The translations under genes and the position numbers were made by a program. The notes beneath the pieces were generated by a model that was given only the letters and a program-made list of their open reading frames with translations, was not told where the DNA came from and did no database searches. DNA of 64,000 bases, taken from positions 283,511 through 347,510 of the forward strand of contig NW_023998485.1 of the NCBI RefSeq assembly GCF_014805625.2. The letters are read 5' to 3'. The stretch comes from Glossina fuscipes. Taxonomy: Eukaryota; Arthropoda; Insecta; Diptera; Glossinidae. How positions within the stretch are numbered: the stretch's first letter is position 1; every line of letters begins with the position of its first letter. Positions 12,701 to 25,500 of this stretch are shown piece by piece.

Positions 12701-14344
12701 AGAATGCATATGCCACAAAAACGCGTCACCATTTTTGCTCCGAATTCATACGCATTGCTTACCTGCATAAAATTTATGGTTATCTAAACAATAATGAGCT
12801 TAAGTTGTCTAGATGAAAGAAAACACACTTAAATTTTATGAATTTACAAAAGAACCAAGGCTTAAGCTGTAAAACAATTTGACACATATACGTTTTCTCA
12901 CAATTGCCAGTAAAATGGAAAAATATTTTTCGCTCTTAATATTATTTCAACATATCTTTCGCAACTTTATACAATTTGAAACAAGGAAAATTGTGGAAAA
13001 ATAACATCAAACTGAAGCATGGGAGAGTTATAGTTTATTTTACTCATCTTCTTGTTTCTTTTATTACAACAAATTCATGTCAATAAAAATATATACTCTG
13101 TCTCAACAGTTTTCACGTGTTTGTTGTTTTAAATACTTGACTGCATTTTAAGTATACTATTACGCAACGTCCTTATTAGCATTTCTTAATACGTGATTGC
13201 ACGTGAAAATAGCAAACTGTTAAAAAGAAAGTAAAAGCCAATAGATCATAAATAGAAAGACGTATGTTATGGAGTTATGTTTAAAACTTTTGTTGATTCG
13301 CCTGTTTGATTTTCTGACGTTGAAAATAAAGCACTTAAAACATCTACTTCATTATTCTATAAAAAGTTTTCTAATCAAAATTGCTGCACTTCAATTGGAT
13401 AATTTTTCCTTTTATGTCTATGTTTTCTTTATATTTTGTCGCGCCTCATATTTCATACTGATTTTACGCAGTTGAAAGAATTTAGTGAAAATTGGTTATT
13501 TGGAATGGATTTCTGGAAAATACCTTTTATTAGAAGAGATGTTCATGTAAATAAAAACTCTCAAGCACCGCTTGTCTCAAAAATTTTTGATAGTCATATT
13601 TCTGCAAAATGAAATAATGAATTGACATGCCCTTAGAAATAACCGAAAATCTTCGCACTCAATTTTTCTTCTGGATTAAACACAAATATTTCTTATAAAA
13701 ATATTTCAGGAATCCTTTTCCAAGTATATCTCTAGGTTTGTATATTCCATTTCCACGTGCTTTGTTTAAGAACTTAACTACTTAGGAAAAAATGCTAATG
13801 CAAAGCACATTGCATTAACATTAAAATAAATTAAAATTAGAATTGGGATTGATGATAAGTCACAAAGTATGTCATTATTGAGTTGTCTATGGCTACCGAT
13901 TGAGGAGAGTATGTGCGAGAACAGAACAAGCACCTTCTTCATAATACACGACTTTCGTCGACAATGTAAACACCCAACAAAATAACTTGCTTTTTGTTGT
14001 ATTTTAAGAAGAAACCATCAAAGAAAATATATATTATAAAATAAGCACAACTTTTTTATTTGCATATAATTCTTTGACGCGCATTTTTTCATACTCACAA
14101 AGCCGATATTACAACTTAAAACGGTTTAAAATTTTATTTCAAAAATAAATTTGCTGTTCTATACATCTGATTGGGCCGATTGTCAAAACATTCCCGTGAA
14201 TACTTTTACAAGTTGCTCTTGAATGGAAAGTGGGTACACACCTACACGATTTAGATGTTAAACGATTTTTAAAATTAAAAAAGGAGCTAGTGGACCATAT
14301 AGATCAGTTTAAGATTCATGTGTAACAATATATCCTACACAAGT
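9781..14344. other. intergenic, no recognised gene
   Basis: This is about 4.5 kb of AT-rich DNA between CenG1A and the first ACE gene. Open frames are short and lack domain features. No tRNA, transposase or RT signature was recognised. Regulatory sequence for either neighbour could lie here but cannot be named from sequence alone. Confidence 0.35.
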
Positions 14345-14880
14345 TGTAGTACAGGGTATATTAAGTTATTGCGGACGCAGAAGGGCTTAGGATAGACCTC
14401 ACTTTTATTATACCTATCGATTTAGAAAATGATTTTAACCTGTCTGTCCGCTTGTCTGTCTGATGTCCGTGTATATAAATTTTTATTCAAGTTACAGGAT
14501 GCAATTTTTGAGATATTTGGAATTCGGCGTACAGACGTGCTTTAGTCCATGGACAAACGCTGTCGAAAATGATTCGGATCGCTTGACTTTTTCGACCACT
14601 CCACATATAAAGCATTATTTTGAAAAGTCGTTATATGGAAAAACATTTCAATTTTCAAAAATTTTTCGACAAATGTGGCTAAGTAGTAGTAGTATTTCGT
14701 CTATCTAAATTGGTGTGAAAACGTTGGCCCGATTGAGGAAATTTTTTGAATCCCCTCTTATAACCGTTCCTGCGTCAACTAAAGCTTTATATGGTGCAAA
14801 GGTTGACCTTCCAATATTTCGTGGTAGAAGTTGAATCGTAATAGTTAATTGACACAGAAATCTACCTTAGTCGTAGGTCT
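14345..14880 (+). repeat. dispersed repeat (GGGTATATTAAGTT family), copy 1
   Basis: It starts near 14349 with GGGTATATTAAGTT and continues through AGAAGGGCTTAGGATAGACC and CTGTCTGTCCGCTTGTC. The block CGGATCGCTTGACTTTTTCG then TTTTGAAAAGTCG is near 14575-14630. Matching blocks in the same order occur on the minus strand at 57.57-57.0 kb and 53.36-53.19 kb, and a partial plus copy lies at 53.6-53.8 kb. There is no coding capacity. It is an unclassified interspersed element. Confidence 0.6.
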
Positions 14881-15572
14881 ATTTTTTGCGTACCATCCCG
14901 TATAAGATTTGCATGAAAAGTAAGCCATTACATAATAAAAAATATTTAAAATTTATGTTGAAAACTGATTTATAATAATACTTTGACATAGAAATAAACT
15001 GTATCATGTAGATCTATTTTTCAATTGCCGCCCCTGTTCAGAGTACTTACACAAAATAATTTTTTTTTGTTTACTTGCAACGATTTTACGACTTCATGTT
15101 GTAAACAAGGGAATAGTAACGACGTCTTTGAAAAGGAGGTTAATTTTGATAAATTTGGAGCGCGTTTAGCACCCCGTTTTGAACTATCCTTGTAAAGGGT
15201 ATTTAATCGTGGAAATGAGTCAAAATTTGCATTAATAAGAAAGGAGCAAGGTATTGAAAAATCGATTGCCTAATTTTATTGTGTTTATTCGTTTCAAAAA
15301 TTTTTCGACAACTTGAAATTCCTGTTTATCGAAAGACGTTCGGAAAATTTAAATTTGATTCAAAGATTTTATTCAAATATTCAACAATAAATAACAAAAA
15401 GAGAAATATCGTATTTTTGTTTTGTTGTACTACAAAAAGTGAAAAAGTGTTTTTATTTGGGACATTAACAAACTGATAAGAATTTTGTGACGATAAGAAT
15501 TCTCTGGACAATTGATCTTTACATCTCAGAATCAATGGGCATTTGCATAAAGGCACGTAAAATACTAAAAAT

Positions 15573-17842
15573 ATGAGGCATTTGTGGGTTGTTACGTTTA
15601 GCTTATTGGCTTTATCTCACGTAAAGGTATAATTCTTTAAAATGGTTTTCAGTTTTATTCCATATTACTTTTGTTTTGACAGCCTTTTACTGCCATAGCT
15701 TCGAAAATGTACACTTGCTCCTCAGAGTTCCCAGAGGCATTAAAATTTTTTGAGCGCGAAAATGAGTTAATGCATTTGCGTAAACGAAAGGAGAATTTAG
15801 CTGCCTTCAAGTATAGCACGGATCTGACGGAAGGGAATCGGCAGGCTATGATAGAGGTAGCCTCTCAAAACGCTAAAGAAAATAAGGAGTTGGCAGAGTC
15901 TATAAAGAAAATATTTAAATACGATCAGATTACGGACCCTTGTTTGAAGCGACAAGCAGTGATTCTGTCTGATATAGGTGCTGATGTCTTAGATTCGGAA
16001 GATTTTGTAACTCTACAAAATGCTATCAGTAAAATGCTTACCAACTACGCTTCGACCAAAGTTTGCTCTTTTGAAAATCCAAATCTCTGCAATATGACTC
16101 TAGAACCCCACATACAAGGAAAACTAGGTCAAAGTAGGAATCCAGAAGAGCTCGAACATTATTGGACTGAATGGCATAACAAGGCTGGCACACCAATGAA
16201 AAAGCAATTCACAAAATATGTAGAATTAACCAGGATGGCGGCTAAATTAAATAGTAAGTAAAAAGTGACGTACGACATAACGGAACGTTGTCTGGAAAAA
16301 CGTGACACATTGAACAGTCTTGGGCAATCGTTCTATTTGTGACTTCATGGCGTAAACATATTTCTCAAAGCAAAAATGTGCTTCCAATAGAAAAATTCAT
16401 AAGATATTAAATATATTTTAATTCAATTAGTTTACGAAAAAAATTTCAGGTTACGATTCCTATGCTGATTACTGGAAGCATTACTATGAAGATCCTGATT
16501 TTGAGAATAATGTTCACGCCGTCTATAAAGCAATACTACCGTTCTACCAGCAACTTCACGGTTATGTTCGACATCGCTTATTTCAACACTATGGACCGGA
16601 TGTTATTGCAGTTAAAGGCAATATTCCCATCCAGTTGCTAGGCAATATGTGGGGTCAACAGTGGGATAATGTTATGGATCTGCTTACTCCATATCCGAAT
16701 GCACCAACCATCGACGTTACCGGTGAAATGAAGCGTCAAGGGTATACCGTGAAAAAAATATTTCAATTAGGTGATGAATTTTTTCAGTCAATGGGCTTGC
16801 GTTCCTTGCCATCGAGTTTCTGGGAATTAAGTATGCTGGAAAAGCCGGATAAGAGGTTGGCTGTTTGCCATGCTTCTGCGTGGGATTTCTATGGAGACAG
16901 TGACGTGCGTATTAAAATGTGTACAGAAGTAAATGCTCACTACTTGTACGTAGTACACCACGAATTGGGACACATTCAGTATTATTTGCAATATGAACAT
17001 ATGCCGACGCCTTTTAGAGGAGCAGCTAATCCCGGTTTTCATGAGGCAGTTGGTGATGTTATTGCCTTGTCGGTCGGTACACCCAAACACTTACACGCTA
17101 TTGGCTTGTCGAAAGTTGATAGATTGAACGAGCAAAGCCGAATTAACGAGCTATTCAGATTGGTATGTGATCTGCAGATAATCTTTTCATTGTTGATAAT
17201 AATTTTCAATTTTATGAACTTAGGCATTAAAAAAAGTGGTCTTTTTACCTTTTGCCTATGCCATGGATAAATTTCGTTATGTAGTATTTAGGGATGAATT
17301 AAGAGAAGAGTATTGGAATGTAAATTTTTGGCAAATAAGATCCGTTTTATGTGGATTAGAGCCGCCTATTGAGCGAACGGAAAGAGATTTTGATCCTCCG
17401 GCTAAGTATCATATATCAGCCGATGTCGAGTATTTGCGTTACTTTGCCGCACACATATTTCAATTCCAATTTCATAAGGCTATGTGCCTAAAAGCCGACG
17501 AATATGAACCGGGCGATCCAGAGAAGCCATTAGACAATTGTGACATATATAAAAGTAAGGAAGCCGGCAATGCTTTCAGTGACTTTTTATCGTCCGGTAA
17601 TTCAAAACATTGGAAGGAGTTACTGGAAGATTTTACCGGTGATACGGAAATGAATCCTTCTGCTCTGTTGGAATATTTTGAACCGTTAAATAAATGGTTA
17701 ATTGCAGAAAATCGCAAATTGGGCGTACCGGTAGGATGGGATGTAACTGACAGTAAGTGATGTAATTTGCATTATTGAGATTAATGGTTTAATTTTCAAA
17801 TTTTTTAAAATTTTTATTATCACAGAAGTTTATGTACCATAA
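15573..17842 (+). CDS. secreted angiotensin-converting enzyme-like peptidase (Ance paralogue A)
   Basis: This is a complete M2 metallopeptidase gene in five coding exons: 15573-15626 (or ending 15620), 15683-16253, 16450-17162, 17224-17752 and 17826-17842. The product is about 627 residues. Exon 1 encodes a hydrophobic signal peptide (MRHLWVVTFSLLALSH). Catalytic residues are intact: HHELGH at about 16956-16973 (zinc ligands and general base), GFHEAVGD (third ligand), VCHASAWDF, and [15 protein letters not shown] with the Lys, His, Tyr, Arg and Tyr equivalents of human testis ACE 511, 513, 520, 522 and 523. The three ACE disulfide pairs are present. There is no C-terminal membrane anchor, so a soluble carboxydipeptidase is expected. 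It lacks two introns present in Ance, after KLPK and within AFH. The final exon gives a C-terminus DKVYVP instead of KCVAA. Its position suggests Ance-2, but that orthology is unproven. Confidence 0.88.
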
Positions 17843-17933
17843 AAGCTGATTTCATGGGGCAGATGACCTTTGGGATTTTTTATTTCATATTTCTACTAAC
17901 AGTTTGTATTTGGCTTCTTTTTTGCAAAATAAT

Positions 17934-17939
17934 AATAAA
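17934..17939 (+). terminator. AATAAA polyadenylation signal of Ance paralogue A
   Basis: AATAAA lies 92 bases after the stop codon of the upstream ACE gene, in an AT-rich stretch with T-rich sequence just before it. It is the first clear signal downstream of the stop. Confidence 0.5.
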
Positions 17940-17942
17940 ACT

Positions 17943-18859
17943 GACTTTCTGTTGCTTTCAATTCTTGAAGTTTAATATGCCTTAGATGAATACAAACGCT
18001 ATGAAGTGTCATTTTTATTGCGACAGTCTTAAGATATGTGATGTCACGACAGAATGAAAAAAGAAAACGTGAAAGGAAGTTCTTTTTAGCTAAATGCTGC
18101 TTTAAAATCTTATTTCGTAATCAAGTCTTAAATTTCTTTCATAGAATATTTAAGTGATTACGGCAGCTACAAGACATTAAAAGGAAATGATCATTAATCA
18201 TGGGTCGCGGGCTATTTTTTGACATGGTCGAGGATATTTTTTATCATGGTCGAGGATATTAGCATTTATTGAAAGTAACTCTGTGCTCTCTCTATTCTAA
18301 ACAAAAGGGTAAGTTTTTATAAACATTGCAACGGGAAAAACCAAATAACGGCGTTTAGCCGTTTTAACCACAAAGAAGTTGTAACAAGTGAACAATTGCG
18401 AAAAAATTTCAAAAAAAAGGAATTAAAAGGGTTTCAAATTAAAAGAAGAAATTTGTGAAACTTTAACAAAAAACTGAAATAAGAAAAAACCCAACGAATT
18501 TTAGCAAAGTTGCATAGGAACATGCCTATTAAATCGATAATAAATTTCATAGCGAAATTCTAAGGATATATTAATCCTAAGGGTATATTATTCCTACAGT
18601 TTGGGTATATTTTTTTAGCACAACTTTGCAATTTTTGCTTAAAACCATCGCCATATAGGTTATTTTAATAAAAATACAGAAGTATTCTCTAAGAAAAATC
18701 TTTTCGAAAACATTGTGATCTGAAATTAAGATCTTAATTACCATAGCAAACCCATACTTTTAATTACGGACAGTTTGTATTGAATCTTTCAAGTCCTATA
18801 ATTGACTTTTATGCTGTAGCGTTTCAATATTTCATTTTTAAATGATTTGACAATAAATC
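17943..18859. other. intergenic, no gene seen
   Basis: This is AT-rich DNA downstream of the first ACE gene. The phrase ATGGTCGAGGATATT occurs twice, near 18224 and 18246, as a short tandem duplication. Nothing else was recognised. Confidence 0.35.
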
Positions 18860-19055
18860 GTATATATGAAAAATTATATTAAATTATTATTATTATAATT
18901 ACTATTATTATTAATTTAGCCAGAGAATAAATTCTGAGACTAAAGTCTTAAAGCATTAGCATCTAAGGCTATCGGCTTCCTCTCTCTTCCTCATTTGAGA
19001 TTCGAACTCACGACTATTGAATTGTTAGTCGAGACTCTGCCTATTTTTATATATT
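18860..19055 (-). mobile_element. tRNA-derived SINE, copy 1
   Basis: On the minus strand a tRNA-like head (GGCAGAGTCTCGACTAAC, then GTGAGTTCGAATCTCA as a B-box/T-arm) is followed by a tRNA-unrelated body. It ends in an AAT-rich tail (TAATAATAATAGTAATTATA). A second copy with the same architecture lies at 59375-59545 on the plus strand. The head does not fold as an intact tRNA, and the anticodon loop is enlarged, so it is not a tRNA gene. Confidence 0.55.
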
Positions 19056-20009
19056 ATATTAAAAAGAGCTACTGCTGCAAAACTAAAAATGGGAATACAA
19101 GAACTTCTATATTAACTATAACACTACAAAATTTCATTGAGATGAAGTCCTTGAAAAAGGCGAAAAATTGACGCCACTTTATGACCCTAAACAAAAGGCA
19201 TATTTTTAAAATTTTTTAGGAGGAAATGTAATATAATATTAACATTCGATGGAGATAATGAACGGGCCTTTTAAACATTAAAACTGAATTATTTTCGAAA
19301 AATATTATAAAATAGCAAGATTGCTGTTGTTCTCGTAGCATGTTTTTAATCTCTCGATGCTCTTGGCTGGATATGCGGACGTTTAAATTATAACTGATAT
19401 TGTTACATGATCCTTGAACAAAAGATACAAATCTGACCAAATTGACTGCATTTGCAAAGATGCATAATAAAGGAAGTAAATATGGTTAAGATTATGGGTC
19501 TCTGAGGCAAATTTCAATTTGAGCGCTGGGATTTGGAAGGTATTATCTTTGTGCTGAATAGAGCAATTTTTGACCAAAAGCAAGGTTAATATTTTGGTTA
19601 TAAATAAATTTTAAAATAAATTATGCAAAATATTTTTGTGCTTTGTAAAAATTAAGCACGATTGCTTTTAACGAATTTTTATGGTCTGTTTTTCTTGTTA
19701 AGTCAAGGTCTTTTTTTTGTACAGATTTATCCCTTAATCTTATTTTTGCATTATATATTATATTGTTTTCTTTTTATTAATTATTAAGTTATCCCAAGCT
19801 GTAAAGGAGAACAGCTAACTACTCCCAAACTCTTTGATTTATTGCATGCAATAAAAATGCAATTAAACGAAAAAATAAATAAAATATAAAATATAGTCAA
19901 TTTACGAGAAACAATATTTATGCGCGGCCACAAACACCCGCATTTTAAAGTTGAAAATGGAACATCTAAAATGTATGAAAGTAGAGCTGGAATGCATCAG
20001 GAAATATGT

Positions 20010-20300
20010 TGAGTGCAATGCGTGCAATGCTGTATAATATTATCACTTTAGATTTTCCGAATGTTAACAATAATTTACCTGCAGTATGTGTGGGTGACAC
20101 AGCAATTTTACTTCAATCTAATGGCTCCAATAAAATAAACGTATGAAAGACGTACGCATTTAACTTACAAGACGAGTAGCGGTTCTTATTTTTCGCATAT
20201 TGTGAATGGCAGTACCATCCTTAATAACATTAATGTACATATTGACTAAAAATTAATAGGGAAGTACCACTCGTTCCATAGTGAAAAGGGAAATATTGAA
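20010..20300 (+). mobile_element. jockey-like reverse transcriptase relic
   Basis: One frame reads MLYNIITLDFPNVNNNLP, then AVCVGDTAILLQS, and after a deletion KINV-x-KTYAFN. This matches the order of the jockey-clade RT core: the LYNIYTSDFP-like block, then the YADDTAI catalytic box (here the first Asp is replaced by Gly), then the K-x-N-x-x-KT block. Stops follow. It is a dead fragment. Further decayed sequence up to about 20.5 kb may belong to it. Confidence 0.5.
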
Positions 20301-22059
20301 ATAGTAGAAAAATAAGAAGGTAAGACTTTTCATCTAACTGTTAAAACTCGATGGTTTGACTGCAAAGAAACTTTACATGATGATCTTGACACATAACGCC
20401 AACCTTCAAAATATCTAAACAAGCTGAGTAGTATTCTAGAAAAATTTCGTCTCAATAAATCCAATGGAATGAAAAGATTGGAAAGGCATCACAGACCCAA
20501 CACTATCTCACATTTAGAAATTAAATTATTTTGTACCCTTGAGTTAGTTCAGTTCATCATCTCTGATTGTCTAGCAGCTGTTGGTTCATTTAGACATCAT
20601 ACTTAGCTGACAATGGAATAAATTGCCCTGTTACGATTATAATATTATCCCCATTGCATAGCATTTCTAAATAGAGTTATCATATAAATATATGATAAGC
20701 ATCATAGTTAGTTTTTTCGGATGGACCGCTAATACGTATACAATGCTAATGTTTTTCTTTGCCTATGTGAGATCAAATGTTTTTTAAAACATTTCCTGGA
20801 ATTCCACAAAAAAATTTGACAGCATTTAGAAATTGAGTTCAAAAACGTGAACAAATTCTACGTCTACAAATTCTATAACAGTGGCAAAAACTTTTATATT
20901 ATACATTATATATTTTATTGCAGATGCGACTGTATGTGTTCGTTATCTTTTTATGGCCAAGAAATATCCAATTGTTAGCAGAAAGCAAACAGACTTATAT
21001 TCTCAACCTATTGAATATAAACAAATCAATAAGAAATGCAATCTGTGGAAGTTCAAAGATAATTAAACTAACTATCAGCTCAAGTATTGCTGGGGGGTGG
21101 AGTTGTTCACTAAGCCGAGTGTGGTACGTTTTTCCTGCGTTTTTGGATGATAGAAGTATTCAACGATCGTTGTTTATAATTATGGCAAGAAAACGCGCTT
21201 GATTACAAAAATCGCTTTTTCGTATTTTTAACTTCGTCATGTCCTTCCATTCGCCCGTCTGGTATTAGATACCTCAGAATAATTGCATTAGTATTTGAAA
21301 AAGTCGTCTTAACGGATGAATCGTCAGTAAATGCAGGAAAATATATGTTAACAAAAGCGCAAAGGTTTCCTCATGCTTGGGACATTTGTATAAAAATGTT
21401 GCGATTTTATTATTTCCTCAAGAGTTGCCGAGTAGGTCAGAATCGCAGCTACCAAGTCACAGTTTGCTGGTTTAAATCTCAACGGGATAGCGTTTACTTC
21501 GGTCGTAGTTATAACGAGTTCTGTGTCAGTAAAGGCATAGCACTTAACGATTAACTGCAAACACTAATGCAAACACTATAGGAGAAATGCATATAAAAGT
21601 TCAATTAACAGAAGTTACTGTAGAAAGTTTGGGTGAGAAAGTTGAATTAAATGGTCTGGACAAAGGGGAACTGGGTAAAGCACATAAAACTGAACAACTA
21701 TTTTCTGCATTTTTCTTTTTATTGCACTTCTGATGGATTTGTTATGTTCAATTATTATAGTTTCATTAAGACAGCCGAAAACGTTTAGGAGCTGTCAAGA
21801 AGACAAAGCTCCTACAGAACATATGTTTTGCTAAACAGTCAGGCGGTGAGTATTGCCATAAGGTATTCAACAATTCGGTCCTGAAAACAGCGCAGAAGAA
21901 TATCCAGCGTGTGAATACCAAGCTCAGGTGAACCGAATTATTATAAATAACAAAAATATTTTTTTTAGGTTGAAGTCGCTTTGTACAGCAATTTCATGTG
22001 GTTAGGTTATCACAATATTGATTATTGAGCATACGTTCACTAAGTTGCTGCCACCATTT
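20301..22059. other. intergenic, no gene seen
   Basis: No supported gene is present. Short frames at 20881-21202 and 21345-21554 show no domain and are probably chance. Confidence 0.3.
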
Positions 22060-22165
22060 CCCTACGTCTTTCTATCTCTTTCCTACTCTATCTCTTTTCT
22101 ACTTCTTTCGGCCTCCAACGCGTTACGCATATAGGGGACATCCACTAAGTGATTGGTCATATCAA
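22060..22165 (+). repeat. dispersed CT-rich / AGTGATTGGTC repeat, copy 1
   Basis: A CT-rich run is followed by a GTTACGCAT-like block and then GGGGACATCCACTAAGTGATTGGTCATAT. The same order (CT-rich run, TTACACGTNCAGGARAC, TTCCCTNAGTGATTGRTC) is seen at 24960-25055 and 37491-37573, and inverted and weaker near 39685-39745. Confidence 0.55.
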
Positions 22166-22452
22166 AAAAAATTTGGTTTTCTTTTGCATGTAAAGTATAT
22201 ATTACTAATTGGAAGTCAAAGGAAACCATTAGTATTCTCTGGTAGGGTTTAAAGAAAGTTAATTTTATCACCCAGCTCTTACAAATATCTTATCAATAGT
22301 TAAGCGCTCTCTTGAACGGAATTTATGGCGTTACTTTGCGTTTTAAACACATTGTGCGGATACGTATGTTACTAGGTTCGATTAAGAGCAATCAAACGTC
22401 AAAGTATCGCTGGCACGTTCTCTTCATAATCGCGATCATGATTTCATGACAG

Positions 22453-22490
22453 TATAAAAGCATGCCGGCAAACCGACATCAAATTCAGTT
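22453..22490 (+). promoter_or_regulatory. TATA box and initiator, probable Ance promoter
   Basis: TATAAAAG at 22453-22460 is followed by the arthropod initiator TCAGTT at 22485-22490, with the presumed +1 A at 22487. A GTAAGT donor lies 55 bases downstream, at 22542, and no ATG lies between. The next acceptor just before the Ance start is TTTTTATAG at 26103-26111. I infer that this is the Ance promoter; TATA-to-initiator spacing is slightly longer than usual. Confidence 0.6.
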
Positions 22491-22541
22491 TGTTTTTCTT
22501 CGCCATAGAAGACAAGTTTCGTTAATTAGGAACGGTCAATT
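22487..22541 (+). other. probable non-coding 5' leader exon of Ance
   Basis: The 55-nt segment from the initiator A to the GTAAGT donor has no ATG. It would splice across a 3.57-kb leader intron to the acceptor at 26110-26111, 23 bases before the Ance ATG. This is inferred from promoter, donor and acceptor quality only. Confidence 0.5.
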
Positions 22542-25500
22542 GTAAGTTGGAAATTAATGATAAATTAAGGTTTTGCCGTAAGTTAAGTGTTCTTTGGCAT
22601 TGAACGGAATTGAAAAAGTGTTGAAAATTTGCCTAAAAGCTGTGCTTTTTTAATTAATTCTTCAAATTCGTTGGCACTGCGTGTGTTCTCTTACCTAGCG
22701 TTTGTTATCAAGTCAATTTGATGATAAATTAGTGAAATGCAATCGTCATCATCGCATCAAAACTACAAATTATACAATTTTTTTTTTTTTTTTTTTTTTT
22801 TAAACATCGATCACTGCTCTTAATTTAACTTGCAAATTCAAAGAAAAACAAGAAAAAGGTTATGTTCAGCTTGAAACGACTTTATTACTATCTGTCAATA
22901 GACGGCGTATTACAAGTAATTGCAATATTGATATGTCGATGGTATCGTGATGATTGTATATCGTGAAGTTCGTGAAGATTTTACATCGTGAAGATTGTAT
23001 ATCGTACATATGTCAAATCACATTTTCAGAGATGGTATTTGGCGACAAAGCATACCGTGACGAGAGTGATATGAAAAGATTCGGGACATGGTTTGATGTA
23101 AAAATCGTGATTTAAAAAATTGGACAGAAAGACGTCTTTAAATTGGGGGACCTCCACGAGGTGTATGGCCGTGCTGTACAAACGTATAGCAAATTTAATA
23201 TACTTAACGCGGAGAAAATAACAATTAGTTGGACGGAGAGATAGAGATTTATTCCGAAGGGGATGGGTTTATTGTATCATTTCAGTTGAAGAGCAGGTTT
23301 TACTAATTTAAACGCAGCAGCGAAAGACATTAAAAGTTGTAACAAAGCTCAAAGCAGGCTTTTCAACGAAATTGCCGGCAAAAACTTTATCAACCGCTAA
23401 GTTTAGTTGAAGTTTAGCGAATATCTCGCCTTATCTCTTTTTGTTGATTGGATTCAACGTGGTTGGTCGTGTCTTGACAGAAAATGTTCTTGATCCCATT
23501 GAGGCTGAAAGGCAACAAATTAGTTTTTAATAGAAAAAACCATTTAAAAATTTGGCACAGATTCGTAGCCCAGGGTAAGAAACGAAATAACGCAGGAAAT
23601 TTATTAAAGACATTTTTCCTAGGTAGCCCTTCAATCTTTCATCATAAGGTAATACATAAAAAGCCGTCCCGTCATAGGGCTGTACTACTTTTTTCATTTC
23701 GTTTGTAATGTTCGACAACACATAGGGTTGATGTAACCACAGTTAGCAGAAAGTTCCAAATCCATATGTGGAAGTTGATAATAATAGAAACAGAAGAAGA
23801 TTATACACAAAATGTTCGCGATTGGTATATACAAATTGAGATTAAAAGTGTAAATAGGCAAATAATATCGAAGTATTGATATAAAGATATCCTCTTCATT
23901 GCTTCGAATAGCGAGTTATCAATCCTACAGTTTCATACAAGACAATAGTCTCTGCATACGACAATTGAGCCTTAACCGATAGGCTGCCTATTCGAAGTTT
24001 GCTGGAAGATGTTTTCGACTTTTCCTTATGAAAAATCATTTTATGGTATAACATGTTATCTTAGGCGGTAAAACGTTGTTCATTGGAATTACGATACGGC
24101 CAAGGACGGCCAATAATTGTTGGGCTTGAAAATGTTTCTCAATTTTTTATCCATTCACTTCACTCAGGGTATGTTCTATTCTTAATTTATTATTAATAAA
24201 GGTTGCCTTACTATTAATAATAGTTTTTCATTGTGTTATTATCAACTCGAAATAAATAATATATTCTTGGTTAGTGCGATATCCTAAATAATCTTAGATT
24301 GCCTAAGTTTCATTAGAGTTTCTAAAAGGCTTCTACTTAAAACTCACATAAAACTTAATCAAAAAGATTATGATCAAACTTACTTACTTTCGAGAGTATA
24401 CTAAGGCAATTATTGAATAATGTGCAAATTGTGCCGGTTTTACACTTAACGTATTAAAAATCAAGTGAAAACAAGTAAGAAAATTGTACTCGGCGCTGAC
24501 CCAATCATTTATACTTACCATTTTTAGACTTGGAATCTTAAAAAAAAGATAAAACTAAATTTTCCATAATATTGGACTGGCGTGGTCGTTTTTTTCGGAA
24601 TATACCAGGAAACTTTTATCATATGCCTATTGCCGTTTATGCGTATTGAGCATCACACCAAGAAAGTAGGGGGGCTCTCAGTTTGCCTATTTGTGAGGCC
24701 TTTAAACGATTTTACAAATTTTCAATTCACATGCAACAGTTTTATATCCGTTTTGCGGCCAAAAGGATGCAAATCACAGACGTCAAACATGCGGCCGGAC
24801 GTGTTCAAATTGCTTTCGCCTGGGTAGCGTAAACGTTTTGGAAAAAAAATATGCCGCCGTTCTAGGATCAATTTTGTTCTTCTAATCGAAAGTTTTAAAG
24901 TTCTAATTATAAACTAATCATCACAATTATCAACAGGGTGCGCACCCACTAGCCTGCCGGCATTCTCTCTCTCTGCTTCTTTCCTCTCTTTTATCTGACT
25001 GTTATCGTGTTACACGTACAGGAGACATTCCCTTAGTGATTGGTCGCATATTTTTATTCACTTTGACTGAAGCTGCAAAACTAATCATGTAACATTGATT
25101 TTCTTCACTTTCTCGCTTAGTTGCTTTAGGTTAAAGGTGATTAGGCAGTGTCGATTTATGTAATCATGGTATAAATCCGATGTTTTTTATTGTTATTTCG
25201 TTAAGAAAGATCTACAGCTTGTTACGAATCTGGAACAGTTTTACTTTACTTTCTACTTGCCTTATATTTACGCATCTATACGACCATCTTGTTAAGTTAA
25301 GCTGTTACTTTTTAGTCAGACTAACTTTTTGTAGGCTTACGGAGACGTTTGTTGACGCAATACTTTTCTATACATATTTTGGCCTGTATTGTTTACGGTT
25401 TTATGGTAACTTAGATTTACCGTTCCGATAAGCAGCCTACAAAAATATGCATTTATATGTATTCGTCTGCAGCGTCTGCTTTTAAAATCATGAAAGACTG

